64,000 nt of DNA, taken from positions 1 through 64,000 of the forward strand of contig JBLHVI010000003.1 of assembly GCA_047630175.1 (NCBI GenBank). The letters run 5' to 3'. Within the stretch, counting starts at the first letter, position 1, and each line of letters begins with the position of its first letter. Under the pieces are notes generated by a model, which was not told where the DNA came from, searched no databases, and saw only the letters and a list, made by a program, of their open reading frames with translations. The DNA is from UBA4582 sp047630175. GTDB taxonomy: Bacteria; Pseudomonadota; Gammaproteobacteria; Pseudomonadales; Azotimanducaceae. Positions 45,845 to 54,788 of this stretch are shown one piece after another. A program made the position numbers and the translations under genes.

Positions 45845-47191
45845 ATGCGAAGAATACAAACAATCTGTCTTGCCATAGCGTTCTTGCTAGGCGCTAGGTG
45901 TGCCTTTGCAAGTGAGGCGGCTAGTGAGAACTCTGCACTGGAATTGAAGCAGCTTATACGATCTGCAGATCACGCTGTCCTCGAAGATCGACTTAACGCG
46001 GGGCTCGATCCCAACAGTCGATTGCCTGATGGTTCTCTGCCGTTGGCATGGGCGGTAGAGATGCAGGACGCAATTTCTGTTCGGCTATTGCTAACAAATG
46101 GCGCGACACCGAATGATGATGAGGAAAACTCGAACGCTTTTCAGCCGCTTATCATTGCCTGCCTGTACGGAAACGCTGAGATTCTTGATCTGTTGCTAGA
46201 GAATCGTGTGGATGTCAACGCAATGTGGGCAGGCGATATTCCCGCTTTGTCTATATGTGCAGGTAACGCTCCGCAACGGGTTGTGGAACAGATGATAAAA
46301 GCTGGCGCTGATCCCAGGCAAGTTGATTCGAGGGGACAAACGCCTTTAATGTGGGCCGCACTCAACGGCCGAGTGGAAAATATTAATTTGCTCGTGCGAC
46401 TTGGAGCTGACGCGAATAGGCAGACCTTGGAAGGGTTCACGCCCGTGTTTTTTGCGGTTAAAAGTCGTCGCCTGAAAGCTGCAGAGGCCATTATTGAAGG
46501 CGGCGGAGACCTTGATTACGCGCTGCCTGACGGCACGTCAATCGTGCAGCTGGCCATGTATCAGCAGAACTATGATTTTGCGGCATTTATGGTTCGTCGC
46601 GGTGTTGACCTGCAACGATACGATTCTAATGGCCGACAACTATTGCATGCCGCCGTGCTCGCAGATCAACTTGACTTGGTTAGCTTGCTTATTTCACAAG
46701 GTGCAGATGTGAACGCGGTAACAAAGCCATCAAGTGTTCAATGGCGCTACGAAAGTAACTTCAAGGCCGGTGACTATGATTTCCCCCTAATTCCGCCTTT
46801 GCTGCTAGCCGCACAACAAGGTCAGGCCGAGATGCTGAGTTTGCTGGCTTTGGCAGGCGCAGATACTGGGTTTATTACGCCGCAAGGTGATGACGTTTTA
46901 TTGGTCGCCGCCGCTAGTGGTTCTCCCAAGACACTTGGCGTCGCGCTCCAACTAAATTCCGACGTTAACAAGGCTAACGGACGGGGTGATACACCCTTGC
47001 ACAAAGTGCTGACCAGCAGCACCGGCAAGGAACTAGAAGAAATGTTGCGAATGCTCGCGCAACGCAATGCGCGTGCTGACATTGAGAACAAACAAGGTAT
47101 CACGGCCGACGCGATTGGTGGTGATGAGCATTTCAAAAGCAGAGAGACCTTCGTCACCCTGTATGCAATCTCGTCGGAGCAAAGTATATGA
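45845..47191 (+). CDS. Exported ankyrin-repeat protein
   Basis: About 448 residues: a signal peptide (MRRIQTICLAIAFLLGARCAFA) and about ten ankyrin repeats (for example DSRGQTPLMWAALNGRVENINLLVRLGADANRQ). I prefer ATG 45845, which starts at the signal peptide; ATG 45785 would add 20 residues. Its stop overlaps the next gene. It is likely a periplasmic protein-binding scaffold in the same operon as the DUF1592/DUF1552 genes. Confidence 0.85.
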   Translation: MRRIQTICLAIAFLLGARCAFASEAASENSALELKQLIRSADHAVLEDRLNAGLDPNSRLPDGSLPLAWAVEMQDAISVRLLLTNGATPNDDEENSNAFQPLIIACLYGNAEILDLLLENRVDVNAMWAGDIPALSICAGNAPQRVVEQMIKAGADPRQVDSRGQTPLMWAALNGRVENINLLVRLGADANRQTLEGFTPVFFAVKSRRLKAAEAIIEGGGDLDYALPDGTSIVQLAMYQQNYDFAAFMVRRGVDLQRYDSNGRQLLHAAVLADQLDLVSLLISQGADVNAVTKPSSVQWRYESNFKAGDYDFPLIPPLLLAAQQGQAEMLSLLALAGADTGFITPQGDDVLLVAAASGSPKTLGVALQLNSDVNKANGRGDTPLHKVLTSSTGKELEEMLRMLAQRNARADIENKQGITADAIGGDEHFKSRETFVTLYAISSEQSI

Positions 47192-47676
47192 ATGAAAGTC
47201 GACTTTTTAACCGCTTAATATCAATTGTAGGTCTTGTGACAGTATCGATAGGAGGACCGTCGCTTTTGGCAGCAGATAGCATGCGCGAAACTACGATAGC
47301 TGACGTTGTCGACACGCGTCAGCAAGGCTTTAAAGAAATGGGCAGGGCCATGAAAGTGTTTCGAACGGAACTACGAAGTGATTCGCCAGATAGTAACGCT
47401 ATGATGGTGGCGGCGAAGACGGTTGCCAGCCACGCTGACGAGATCTCTGGCTGGTTTCCTGCAGGAAGCGGTCCAGAGTCTGGTTTGGAGACGGATGCTT
47501 TGCCTTACATTTGGAAAAATACTGAAAAGTTTTCGCGGCTCAGCCGTGAGATTGTACCCGCGTCAGTAGCGTTAGTGGCGGCGGTTGCGACTAAAGACAC
47601 GGCGACGATTGTTTCGGGGGTCAGTGCAACGGGCAAAACGTGTAAAGGCTGTCATGATAGTTTCAGAGACGACTGA
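47188..47676 (+). CDS. Class II c-type cytochrome (cytochrome c'-like)
   Basis: A 162-residue exported protein with a signal peptide (to about residue 29), a four-helix-type body and a single haem motif CKGCH eight residues from the C-terminus. The C-terminal haem and the DTRQQGFKEMGRAMKV start are the marks of the cytochrome c' family, which binds gases or transfers electrons. ATGA overlap with the ankyrin gene. It probably works with the DUF1592 haem protein. Confidence 0.85.
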   Translation: MNESRLFNRLISIVGLVTVSIGGPSLLAADSMRETTIADVVDTRQQGFKEMGRAMKVFRTELRSDSPDSNAMMVAAKTVASHADEISGWFPAGSGPESGLETDALPYIWKNTEKFSRLSREIVPASVALVAAVATKDTATIVSGVSATGKTCKGCHDSFRDD

Positions 47677-47720
47677 TCTGAGGAGACCACTGACAGCATT
47701 AAGTTTCTTTGGAGGAATAT

Positions 47721-50700
47721 TCAACTAGCAGCATTGGGTAAAATGTCTTGCTTGGTTCTGGTTCCTCTATTTTTCATCCGCATGTCCTCTCGGATCATAA
47801 CGAGTGCAGGAATAAGAAACAGAATAATGACACTCGCAAAGATAATTCCCGTCGCTAAGCTAACGGCCATGGGTATCAAAAACTGTGCCGAGGTGCTGGT
47901 TTCAAGCAACATTGGCGCCAAACCTAGTGCGGTCGTGGCCGTTGTCAGAAAGATCGCTCTAAATCGGCGCCGTGAAGCTTCAACGATGGCTTCCGCGTTG
48001 TCCCAGCCTTCCTCGACGAGTTTGTTGTAGCGGTCGACCAAGACCAGCGCATCGTTCACTACAACACCACTCAAGGCGACAATGCCAAAGATAGAGATAA
48101 ATGATAGGTTGAAGCCGAGGAGGTAGTGCCCAACTAAGGCGCCGGCAGCCCCAAAAGGTACGCCCGCGAGGATAATAAGCGGTTGCGAGTAGCTTTTTAG
48201 CTGGGAGGCCATCAGTGCAAAAATAATCAGAATAGCAATCAGCGTTAGTCTACCCAGAACACCAAGGTCTTTAGATTGCTCTCGCCCCTGTCCCGACTGG
48301 CGTATCTGTAATCCGGGGAATTGTTGTTTGAGTGCAGGCGCAAATTGGTTCGCCACGATAGCGTTAGCTTCACTGGGGGTGCTCACAGCGTCATCAACTT
48401 GGCCCGAGACAGAAACGATACGTAGTCCATCAACACGATTGATGGCGGAAAAGCCTCGGGATTCCTCTACGCGTGCAACACTAGACAATGGCGCCTCGCT
48501 GCCGTCGGCAAGCCGGATGCGCGCATCGAACAGGTCGGCGGTAGATTGCCGGCTGGTCTCAGGGTAGCGAACCATGACCTTAAGCTCTTCGCGGCCACGC
48601 TGGATTCGTTGGACTTCCTCACCGAAAAAATTTCGTCGAAGTTGCCGTGCGACATCGGTTGGTGTCAATCCTGCTGCTTCACCGGCGGCTGTTAAATTAA
48701 TATCAAATTGACGCTTACCGATACTGTTAGAGTCTTGGATTTCGTAGACACCACTCATTGTTGCGTAACTCGCTTTCAAGCTTGCGATAGCCTCCGCAAG
48801 TATGTTGCTGTCTTGATGTGCGAGTTCGAATTCGATATCAGCGCCCCTACCGAAAAAGTCAGCGACGTATGAGAGACGCTCAATCCCAGGAATTTCACCT
48901 ACGCTGGTTCGCCACAATGTCTCGAGTTCTTTCGCAGACTGTTTCCGTGTAGGCTCTGGTACCAGTTGTATTTTTACTGATGCCAAATGGCTGGCGATGG
49001 TCATGCCACTGGTGCTACCTGGGCCGCCGCTGTTTCTTGTTTTCCCGCCGATAGTGACACTGATAGATTCAAAGGCGGTACCATTGAGGTCCGCATTGAC
49101 ATTTTTAGCCGCCTCTATGATTAAATCAGTCGCGCTTTTAGTGGATTCGAACGGTGTACCGACAGGGAATTCAACGCTGGCGCTAATGGCATTCGCCTCC
49201 AATTCCGGAAAGAATAAAAATCTAACGGCACCTGTAGTAACTAAAGACCCCGCAAGTGCAAGTAGAACAAGGCCGCCGACTAGCGTCAGGTAACGATAAC
49301 GAACGGCGCGGGCGACCGCAGGCGCCAGAATGTTATTCCTAAATCGGTCGACCAACGCCGCAACGGAGTTTTGCATTTGATCGAGTGGCCAGCGACTCCA
49401 GTTGCCACCATGCGCTAGGTGTGACGGCAGAATGAGGAACGCCTCAACCAGCGACATTGTCAGTACTAGAATGACAACCACGGGCACAACGCCAAGGATT
49501 TGCCCAAACGTACCAGTCACAAAAAGGAGGGGTGCAAATGCCGCCATAGTGGTCAAGACGCCGACCATAACTGGCCCAAACACGCCTTTGACGCCTTCCA
49601 TTGCGGCGTCGATACCCACTTTGCCATTTTCCTGCTCGGCAATGATGTTCTCGCCAACCACAACGGCGTCGTCAACGACAATTCCTAGAACAACAATTAA
49701 CCCAAAGAGGGAAATTATATTGATGTTGACGTTAAAAGATTCAAAGAAAAGAAATGCCCCCAGAAAGGAAATGGGGACGCCCATGGCAACCCAAAGGGCG
49801 AGTCTCAAGTCGAGCATGACGACAAGGAATAGAAATACCAAGGCAAACCCGAGCAGGCCGTTGCGTAGGAGTATGCCGATACGGTCTTCGAGGATGATTG
49901 TTTGGTCATTCCAAACGGCTACCTCAATGCCCTGCGGCGGTGAATATCCTGCCAAAAATGTCTTAATTTCGTCGGCGATCGCAAGGACATCTTCGGTCTC
50001 GGATTTCTGCACCTTGATGAGTATGCTGTCGCGACCGTTGAACTGGTTAATCAGATCGACGGCAACAAAACCATCGCGAACTGTGGCGACATCAGACACT
50101 CTCAACACGCTGCCATCTGAATCGGCCCGCAGTACTATGTTCTCGAACGATTCACCTGTGTTGCCTTTGGTGTTGGTTCTTAGCAGCAGATCGCCTCCCC
50201 GTGTCTTGATCTCACCGGACGACAGGTTGATAGAAGATCGACGGATGGTGGTGGCGACCTCAGACATGCTGAGATCAAAGCGGCGCAGGGAGTCCTCTGT
50301 GATTTCAATGGCGACTTCGTAATCCTTCGTGCCAAGCAGCGATGTTAGGGAAACGTTGGGCAGCGCCAGTAGCGCTTCCTCTACTATTTGTGCGCCGCGC
50401 CTAAGTTCACGTTCGCTCATGTCTGACGTTACGACGATAGTGAGTACGTCTGAGAGCGTTGCGGCGCGGACAATTTTTGGCTGTTCCGCGTCTTCGGGTG
50501 GGAAGTCGATCAATTGTTGCACGGCTGCTTCTGCATCGTCACGGACCTTGTCTGGATCGACGAAGTCTTTGAGTTCAAGCGTAACAGAGCCGAGATTTTC
50601 TGATGCTCTTGAAATAACCCGATCAACCCCTTCAATGCCAAACACGGCCTCTTCTACTCGCCGTGTTATGCCCTCCTCAACTTCGGTGGGCGTTGCACCA

Positions 50701-50900
50701 GGATAGGCGACTGAGATGGTGACCGTGCCCGGGTCAATTGTTGGGAAGACCTGCGCTGTTAAGCTTAGCGCGGCCAAAAATCCTCCGACAAGCAAGACAA
50801 CCATAAGCAGGTTGCTTGCGACTGGGTTTCGCACAAAGTAAGCGACGATACCCTTATAATTGTCGAAAGCGGGTATTTGAGGGTTGGCAGGGCCAGTCAC
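47721..50900 (-). CDS. RND-family efflux transporter, inner-membrane pump
   Basis: A 1059-residue proton-driven pump with twelve spans and two large periplasmic loops. The first span begins near residue 29, and the proton-relay acidic pair lies in VLGIVVDDAVVVGENI. The PFGAAGALVGHYLLG and GVVVNDALVLVDRYN segments mark the second half. It resembles hydrophobe/amphiphile pumps rather than heavy-metal pumps. Start is GTG 50900 with GGAGG upstream; it overlaps the adaptor gene by one base. No outer-membrane TolC-type gene lies beside it. Confidence 0.93.
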   Translation of the reverse strand: MTGPANPQIPAFDNYKGIVAYFVRNPVASNLLMVVLLVGGFLAALSLTAQVFPTIDPGTVTISVAYPGATPTEVEEGITRRVEEAVFGIEGVDRVISRASENLGSVTLELKDFVDPDKVRDDAEAAVQQLIDFPPEDAEQPKIVRAATLSDVLTIVVTSDMSERELRRGAQIVEEALLALPNVSLTSLLGTKDYEVAIEITEDSLRRFDLSMSEVATTIRRSSINLSSGEIKTRGGDLLLRTNTKGNTGESFENIVLRADSDGSVLRVSDVATVRDGFVAVDLINQFNGRDSILIKVQKSETEDVLAIADEIKTFLAGYSPPQGIEVAVWNDQTIILEDRIGILLRNGLLGFALVFLFLVVMLDLRLALWVAMGVPISFLGAFLFFESFNVNINIISLFGLIVVLGIVVDDAVVVGENIIAEQENGKVGIDAAMEGVKGVFGPVMVGVLTTMAAFAPLLFVTGTFGQILGVVPVVVILVLTMSLVEAFLILPSHLAHGGNWSRWPLDQMQNSVAALVDRFRNNILAPAVARAVRYRYLTLVGGLVLLALAGSLVTTGAVRFLFFPELEANAISASVEFPVGTPFESTKSATDLIIEAAKNVNADLNGTAFESISVTIGGKTRNSGGPGSTSGMTIASHLASVKIQLVPEPTRKQSAKELETLWRTSVGEIPGIERLSYVADFFGRGADIEFELAHQDSNILAEAIASLKASYATMSGVYEIQDSNSIGKRQFDINLTAAGEAAGLTPTDVARQLRRNFFGEEVQRIQRGREELKVMVRYPETSRQSTADLFDARIRLADGSEAPLSSVARVEESRGFSAINRVDGLRIVSVSGQVDDAVSTPSEANAIVANQFAPALKQQFPGLQIRQSGQGREQSKDLGVLGRLTLIAILIIFALMASQLKSYSQPLIILAGVPFGAAGALVGHYLLGFNLSFISIFGIVALSGVVVNDALVLVDRYNKLVEEGWDNAEAIVEASRRRFRAIFLTTATTALGLAPMLLETSTSAQFLIPMAVSLATGIIFASVIILFLIPALVMIREDMRMKNRGTRTKQDILPNAAS

Positions 50901-52126
50901 TACTTTGCCTCCGCTAGGCGAACAGGCAGGCCATTTTTGGCCCCGGGAACTGCGCCTGTGACGACACCTTGGCCATAATCGAATGCTTTAACCAAATATT
51001 GTCCACCGCTGCGGCCCAGAATACTTGGAGCAACTTCCATGATACTGCCGTTTTTTACAATCCAGAATATCTGACCGACCTGCACGGCGCTTTCGGGCAG
51101 CGTGAACGTGTTCGCTATGTCCGGCCCGTTTAACTCGACGGACACGAACGTCCCAGGGATCAACGAACTATCGTCATCGATAGTGATAAAAACCTGTGAG
51201 AATCGGCTACGTGAATCACGCTCTGCGGCAACTCTGTCTACTTTGCCGGCGAATTTAATGCCGTCAGCAGTGATGGCTACCGTGCTGTTCTCTGCAGGCA
51301 TTATTTTCGCGAGGTCTTGCGGTGCTAGTGATATCACGATCTCAATTGCATCAAGTGCATAGACACGTCCGAATGATTGGCCGACACTGAGAATCTGTCC
51401 TTCATCTGCTGAACTTTCAACCACACGTCCAGCGAAAGGCAAAGAAAAGACACTTCGCTCAAGGTTTGTTTGCTGAATGTCACGGCGTGCAACGGATGAT
51501 TGTAATTGCGCTTTTGCTTGCGCGATCTGCGGTTCCTTGGCGACCAGTGGTGGAGCTTGCTTGGCGGGGTGGAGAAGTTTGTAGTTAGAAACTGCCGCAG
51601 ACCCTTCGGCTAGGCGTAGTTCCAGCGAAGCCTGTGCTGAGGCGACGTCTGCCTGAGCCTGAGCAAGGGCGAGCGTAAAGTCTCTTTTCTCAAGCCTCAC
51701 AAGAACTTCGCCTGCAGAGAACTTGCCGCCAGATCGAAGTGCTGAAGAGGTTGAAACAACCTTACCCGAAACCTGTGGCGTTAAGGTTACATAGCTGCGA
51801 ACAGCAACTGAGCCCGTGGAGGTAATAGCAATTTGTTGTGATGAGGCAACGGGTCTGAGGATCGATACGAGAGGCGCGAGACTGCTCGCTGCGACAAGAA
51901 AACCCTTGTTAGTTGCCTGAGTCGTTAGTGCTCCTGTGGGCCCCTCGGGAGGTCGTGAATAAAAAACCGCGAGAGCAATCAGTGTGACGACGACCGTTAT
52001 TTGAAGTATGCCTATAATTGGTTTTTTTCGGATGGCTGCTGCAGAGACCACTGCATGATCTTTGGAGGTCGCTGAGCGGAGGTCTGCCTCATCGTTTTTT
52101 TCACGCAGTTCTGTGACCGTCGACAT
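50900..52126 (-). CDS. RND efflux membrane-fusion (adaptor) protein
   Basis: A 408-residue HlyD/AcrA-type periplasmic adaptor. It has an N-terminal span (about residues 35-55, ending YSRPPEG), a lipoyl-like domain (RSYVTLTPQVSGKVV), a coiled-coil hairpin and a beta-barrel (SLPFAGRVVESSADEGQIL). I place the start at ATG 52126: AAGGAAG lies 7 bases upstream, while the longer frame would translate through a perfect palindrome. It is the first gene of the two-gene efflux operon. Confidence 0.9.
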   Translation of the reverse strand: MSTVTELREKNDEADLRSATSKDHAVVSAAAIRKKPIIGILQITVVVTLIALAVFYSRPPEGPTGALTTQATNKGFLVAASSLAPLVSILRPVASSQQIAITSTGSVAVRSYVTLTPQVSGKVVSTSSALRSGGKFSAGEVLVRLEKRDFTLALAQAQADVASAQASLELRLAEGSAAVSNYKLLHPAKQAPPLVAKEPQIAQAKAQLQSSVARRDIQQTNLERSVFSLPFAGRVVESSADEGQILSVGQSFGRVYALDAIEIVISLAPQDLAKIMPAENSTVAITADGIKFAGKVDRVAAERDSRSRFSQVFITIDDDSSLIPGTFVSVELNGPDIANTFTLPESAVQVGQIFWIVKNGSIMEVAPSILGRSGGQYLVKAFDYGQGVVTGAVPGAKNGLPVRLAEAK

Positions 52127-52156
52127 AGTATTCTTCCTTTTCGCGGCGCAGTGCTG

Positions 52157-52185
52157 CGTATATCCGTTATCAGAACGGATATACG
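52157..52185. promoter_or_regulatory. 29-bp perfect palindrome in the leader of the efflux operon
   Basis: CGTATATCCGTT and AACGGATATACG flank a 5-base spacer, 31-59 bases before the adaptor start codon. The size and symmetry match operators of TetR/AcrR-type repressors, although no regulator gene is adjacent. As RNA it would be a stable hairpin. Confidence 0.65.
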
Positions 52186-52386
52186 AACCCTGTTGGTAGA
52201 TAGACCACTCGATTTGACTAACTTGCCGCATGGTTGGCGTCAAATAGCTGCATGCGCTCCAACAAGAAGCTGCTAAGTAAGAAATGAGTCGTTTGATTGT
52301 TGTGTGTCGTGCGTAGCGCTCACTCGTGGATCTCCAAAGATATTATTTGAATGCTATAGACTGTTTTAGGTGCTTAGCTGGCTTGT

Positions 52387-52415
52387 TTGCCTTGCCTTGC
52401 CTTGCCTTGCCTTGC
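52387..52415. repeat. Pentanucleotide repeat (TTGCC), 5.8 copies
   Basis: Five exact TTGCC units followed by TTGC. Units of five can slip and change spacing or reading frame. It lies about 260 bases upstream of the efflux adaptor gene and 1.5 kb from the caspase start, so no phase-variable gene is assigned. Confidence 0.8.
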
Positions 52416-52475
52416 TCGCTTGGCGGCAAGTGGTAGGGCGTATCAAATTTATCACGGATCCCGATTTTTCGTTCA

Positions 52476-52640
52476 ATGCGCATGGCATTGGTGGCGCCGA
52501 GCGAAGATCAACTTGGCGAGCTTAAGGCGTTTGTTATTAATCTCTGCAGCGTCAACATTAACGATTTTGTCGACGCCGTAGAGACAGGGCTTTGGTTGAT
52601 TGAATCCGCCAGTGACGCGGGTAATTCACCTGCCGAATAG
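52476..52640 (+). CDS. Possible small acidic protein
   Basis: A 54-residue open frame (begins MRMALVAPSED, ends NSPAE) with a protein-like, acidic composition. There is no visible ribosome-binding site and no recognisable motif. It may be a remnant or chance frame. Confidence 0.2.
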   Translation: MRMALVAPSEDQLGELKAFVINLCSVNINDFVDAVETGLWLIESASDAGNSPAE

Positions 52641-52769
52641 ACCTCACGTCAATATTATCGGCTGCTTTAGTGATGCTTTAAGTGAGCCCTTAAGAGATTC
52701 CTCAAGAGAGATTTCTTAGGGTGAATCCAGGCAGGGGGAGTTTATGTTGATCGAAAGTCGGGGAAAAAA

Positions 52770-53948
52770 TCAATCAGTTTGGGCGGCGCGAATCTTTTCG
52801 CCGAAGTCTGCGGGTATTGGAATATCGTAGGTTAATAGCACCTCCTTGCCGTCATCCAGATACTCGAGTTCGCTGAGTTCGCCCTCGGTTTCAAGACGCC
52901 GCAAACGTGTTCTTGATGGACTGATATCATAAAAAGCGAGGCGCTTACGAAGCGCCAAGGAGACATTACGCATGGCCGCCTTTTGTGCCATGATTTTTCG
53001 ACTCACTGAATCGATGCTCGTACTACGTCCGGTGCTGCTGATGCGCCAGATCAATGAATTGCTGCCTATAACATCCGCGATCTCCGTCTCTTTGGGTAGG
53101 CTCGTACGCCAGTCTTGCTTTGTTTGTTGCCTGGCGATGGTTGGTAACGGGGTCGCTGGCGATAGCTCGCCTGAATTTCCGCGAAAACTGAAGTCGTCGC
53201 GTAAAGAGGAAGACGTCCAGGGAGTTTGCCTACCCGCTGTTTGATGGAGCACGCCAACTCGTACTCGACGAAACATAAGCTCAATATCAATGTTGGGCGT
53301 ACCAATGTTTTGCAGTAGGTTTTCTGTGAAAACGCCATTTCGAGCGCTGCCATCAAAAGCGACATCGCCCGGTGCAGTGGCGTAGACAATTAGGGTGCCT
53401 GTCGGTGCATCCATTTGTGCCAGGCCTTGGATGCCTGAGCGAAAACTGCGTACGTAAGGATTGTTTCTACAGGCGTCGAGAATCATAATATTGGTTTTGC
53501 TACCGGCAGATTCCATCTTCGCTAATATAAGCCCAGCGTCGATAGACTTGTATGAGACTTCTTCCTCACCGGTAATATTTGCGTCGATGGGTATAAGAAA
53601 ATTACTGCCTTCGACTTGCATGCCGTGACCGGCAAAGTAAAACAGTGCGACGCCGCCCTGGCCCTTGATTTGCTGACCAAAGACGGTAGCTGCTTGGTTC
53701 ATGGCAGCATAGTCTGCATCCAACAACACGGTTACGTTGAAACCTAATTGCGACAGCGCGCTGGCAACATCCTCGGCATCGTTTTTGGGGTTCTTCAACG
53801 GCGAAGTCTGATACTCGCTATTACCGATCACCAGAGCGATACGCGATGTCGAAATAGGCTGTATATTTTTAATGTTGACACTGCGTGCCTGTTCCGCCAG
53901 ACAACAGCTGCCAATCATTACGCCAACGATCACTATGAGGAATTTCAA
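52770..53948 (-). CDS. Exported caspase-fold (metacaspase-like) peptidase
   Basis: A 392-residue protein with a signal peptide (first 18 residues; IGSC could also be a weak lipobox), then a caspase p20 domain. It starts RIALVIGNSEYQ and has the catalytic His108 in YFAGHGM and Cys160 in LDACRNNP, both intact. A poorly conserved C-terminal region of about 120 residues follows. Start is TTG 53948, overlapping lgt by 4 bases. Bacterial caspase-fold proteins cut after basic or acidic residues in defence, death or protein maturation; here the export signal places it in the periplasm or at the outer membrane. Confidence 0.9.
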   Translation of the reverse strand: MKFLIVIVGVMIGSCCLAEQARSVNIKNIQPISTSRIALVIGNSEYQTSPLKNPKNDAEDVASALSQLGFNVTVLLDADYAAMNQAATVFGQQIKGQGGVALFYFAGHGMQVEGSNFLIPIDANITGEEEVSYKSIDAGLILAKMESAGSKTNIMILDACRNNPYVRSFRSGIQGLAQMDAPTGTLIVYATAPGDVAFDGSARNGVFTENLLQNIGTPNIDIELMFRRVRVGVLHQTAGRQTPWTSSSLRDDFSFRGNSGELSPATPLPTIARQQTKQDWRTSLPKETEIADVIGSNSLIWRISSTGRSTSIDSVSRKIMAQKAAMRNVSLALRKRLAFYDISPSRTRLRRLETEGELSELEYLDDGKEVLLTYDIPIPADFGEKIRAAQTD

Positions 53949-54748
53949 TGGCTTTCGCCCTTGTTCTTGTTCAGTTTGGTTGCCGGTTCCCTTGTGTCAA
54001 GCCACGCCGAAATTAGCAGCACGATACCGACGGTGAGTATCGGTAGGGTCAGCAGATAGCCGAGCGTGTAAGTAAATTCTGCTTCGATACGCGTTTGATC
54101 GGCTTTGAACGTCTCAAGCGATATACGCAGCACTGACATGGCAGCTAAAACACCGCCCAACAAGCCCTTTACGGATACACCCCGCCGATAGATGACCCAC
54201 ATAAAACCGTAGCAAATCAGGTAGGCTGCTGATTCGTATAGCTGCACGGGGTGCCGGAAGACCGCATCAACGCGTAAAAATTGCACTGCCCATGGCAGAT
54301 TGCTGGGCGTGCCGATCAGTTCGCTATTAAAAAAGTTACCCAACCGAATTAGAATACAAAAAATAACAAACGAAAAAGCAATGCGAGACAAAAACCAAAG
54401 GAAGTTAATATCTTCACGCCAGCGCGTTACCAACCAGATGGCGACGGTGCCACCAACAATGGCACCATGGCTTGCAAGCCCTGGCTCGCTGAAGTTCACC
54501 AACATCATTGGTGATTCGAGTAACAGTGCGGGTGCATAAAAAGCCAAGTGACCTAACCGTGCTCCTAGCAGGCTACCCAGAAAAGCCGCCGGTACAACAC
54601 GCTGAAAGGCGACTCGCTGTGCCTCGTTTGTCATGAGCCAGCGCAGGTGATAGTAGCTCGCAATCATCCCTGCCGACAGAAATATACCGTACCAGCGCAC
54701 AGATATAACGCTGGTTTGGAGGGCGATGGGATCAATGTTCCAGATCAT
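53945..54748 (-). CDS. lgt: Prolipoprotein diacylglyceryl transferase, divergent
   Basis: A 267-residue, seven-span inner-membrane enzyme that attaches diacylglycerol to the lipobox cysteine of prolipoproteins. Core motifs are present (VRWYGIFLS, SHGAIVGG, RLGNFFNSELIG, RHPVQLYES). Three motifs differ from my memory of common Lgt: HGG is HGA, the FR[EQ]PD segment is FKADQ, and the conserved GQ is GY. ATG 54748 is the likely start; TTG 54754 is possible. It lies among lipoprotein genes, not next to thyA, and may be an accessory copy. Confidence 0.88.
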   Translation of the reverse strand: MIWNIDPIALQTSVISVRWYGIFLSAGMIASYYHLRWLMTNEAQRVAFQRVVPAAFLGSLLGARLGHLAFYAPALLLESPMMLVNFSEPGLASHGAIVGGTVAIWLVTRWREDINFLWFLSRIAFSFVIFCILIRLGNFFNSELIGTPSNLPWAVQFLRVDAVFRHPVQLYESAAYLICYGFMWVIYRRGVSVKGLLGGVLAAMSVLRISLETFKADQTRIEAEFTYTLGYLLTLPILTVGIVLLISAWLDTREPATKLNKNKGESH

Positions 54749-54788
54749 GCTCAACGAGGAATCCGTTCACCGCCCGTCGGGCGTCGGT

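Larger units (their letters stand above)
52244..52769. other. Intergenic region between efflux and caspase genes
   Basis: A gap with no strong gene. It holds a TTGCC simple repeat and one small candidate frame (both listed). The last 100 bases contain repeated TTAAG/TTAGG-like short motifs without a clear structure. Confidence 0.4.

Noticed and set aside
49402..50322. A 306-residue open frame antisense to the RND pump gene
   Set aside because: It is a shadow of a strongly supported gene; the composition is Ser/Thr/Arg-rich, with no motif, signal or ribosome-binding site.
52127..52243. Upstream extension of the efflux adaptor
   Set aside because: It would translate through the 29-bp palindrome, and ATG 52126 has a much better ribosome-binding site.
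52387..52581. A 64-residue open frame beginning inside the TTGCC repeat
   Set aside because: Its start is a TTG of the repeat itself and the sequence is Leu/Cys/Trp-rich without a motif; no ribosome-binding site.
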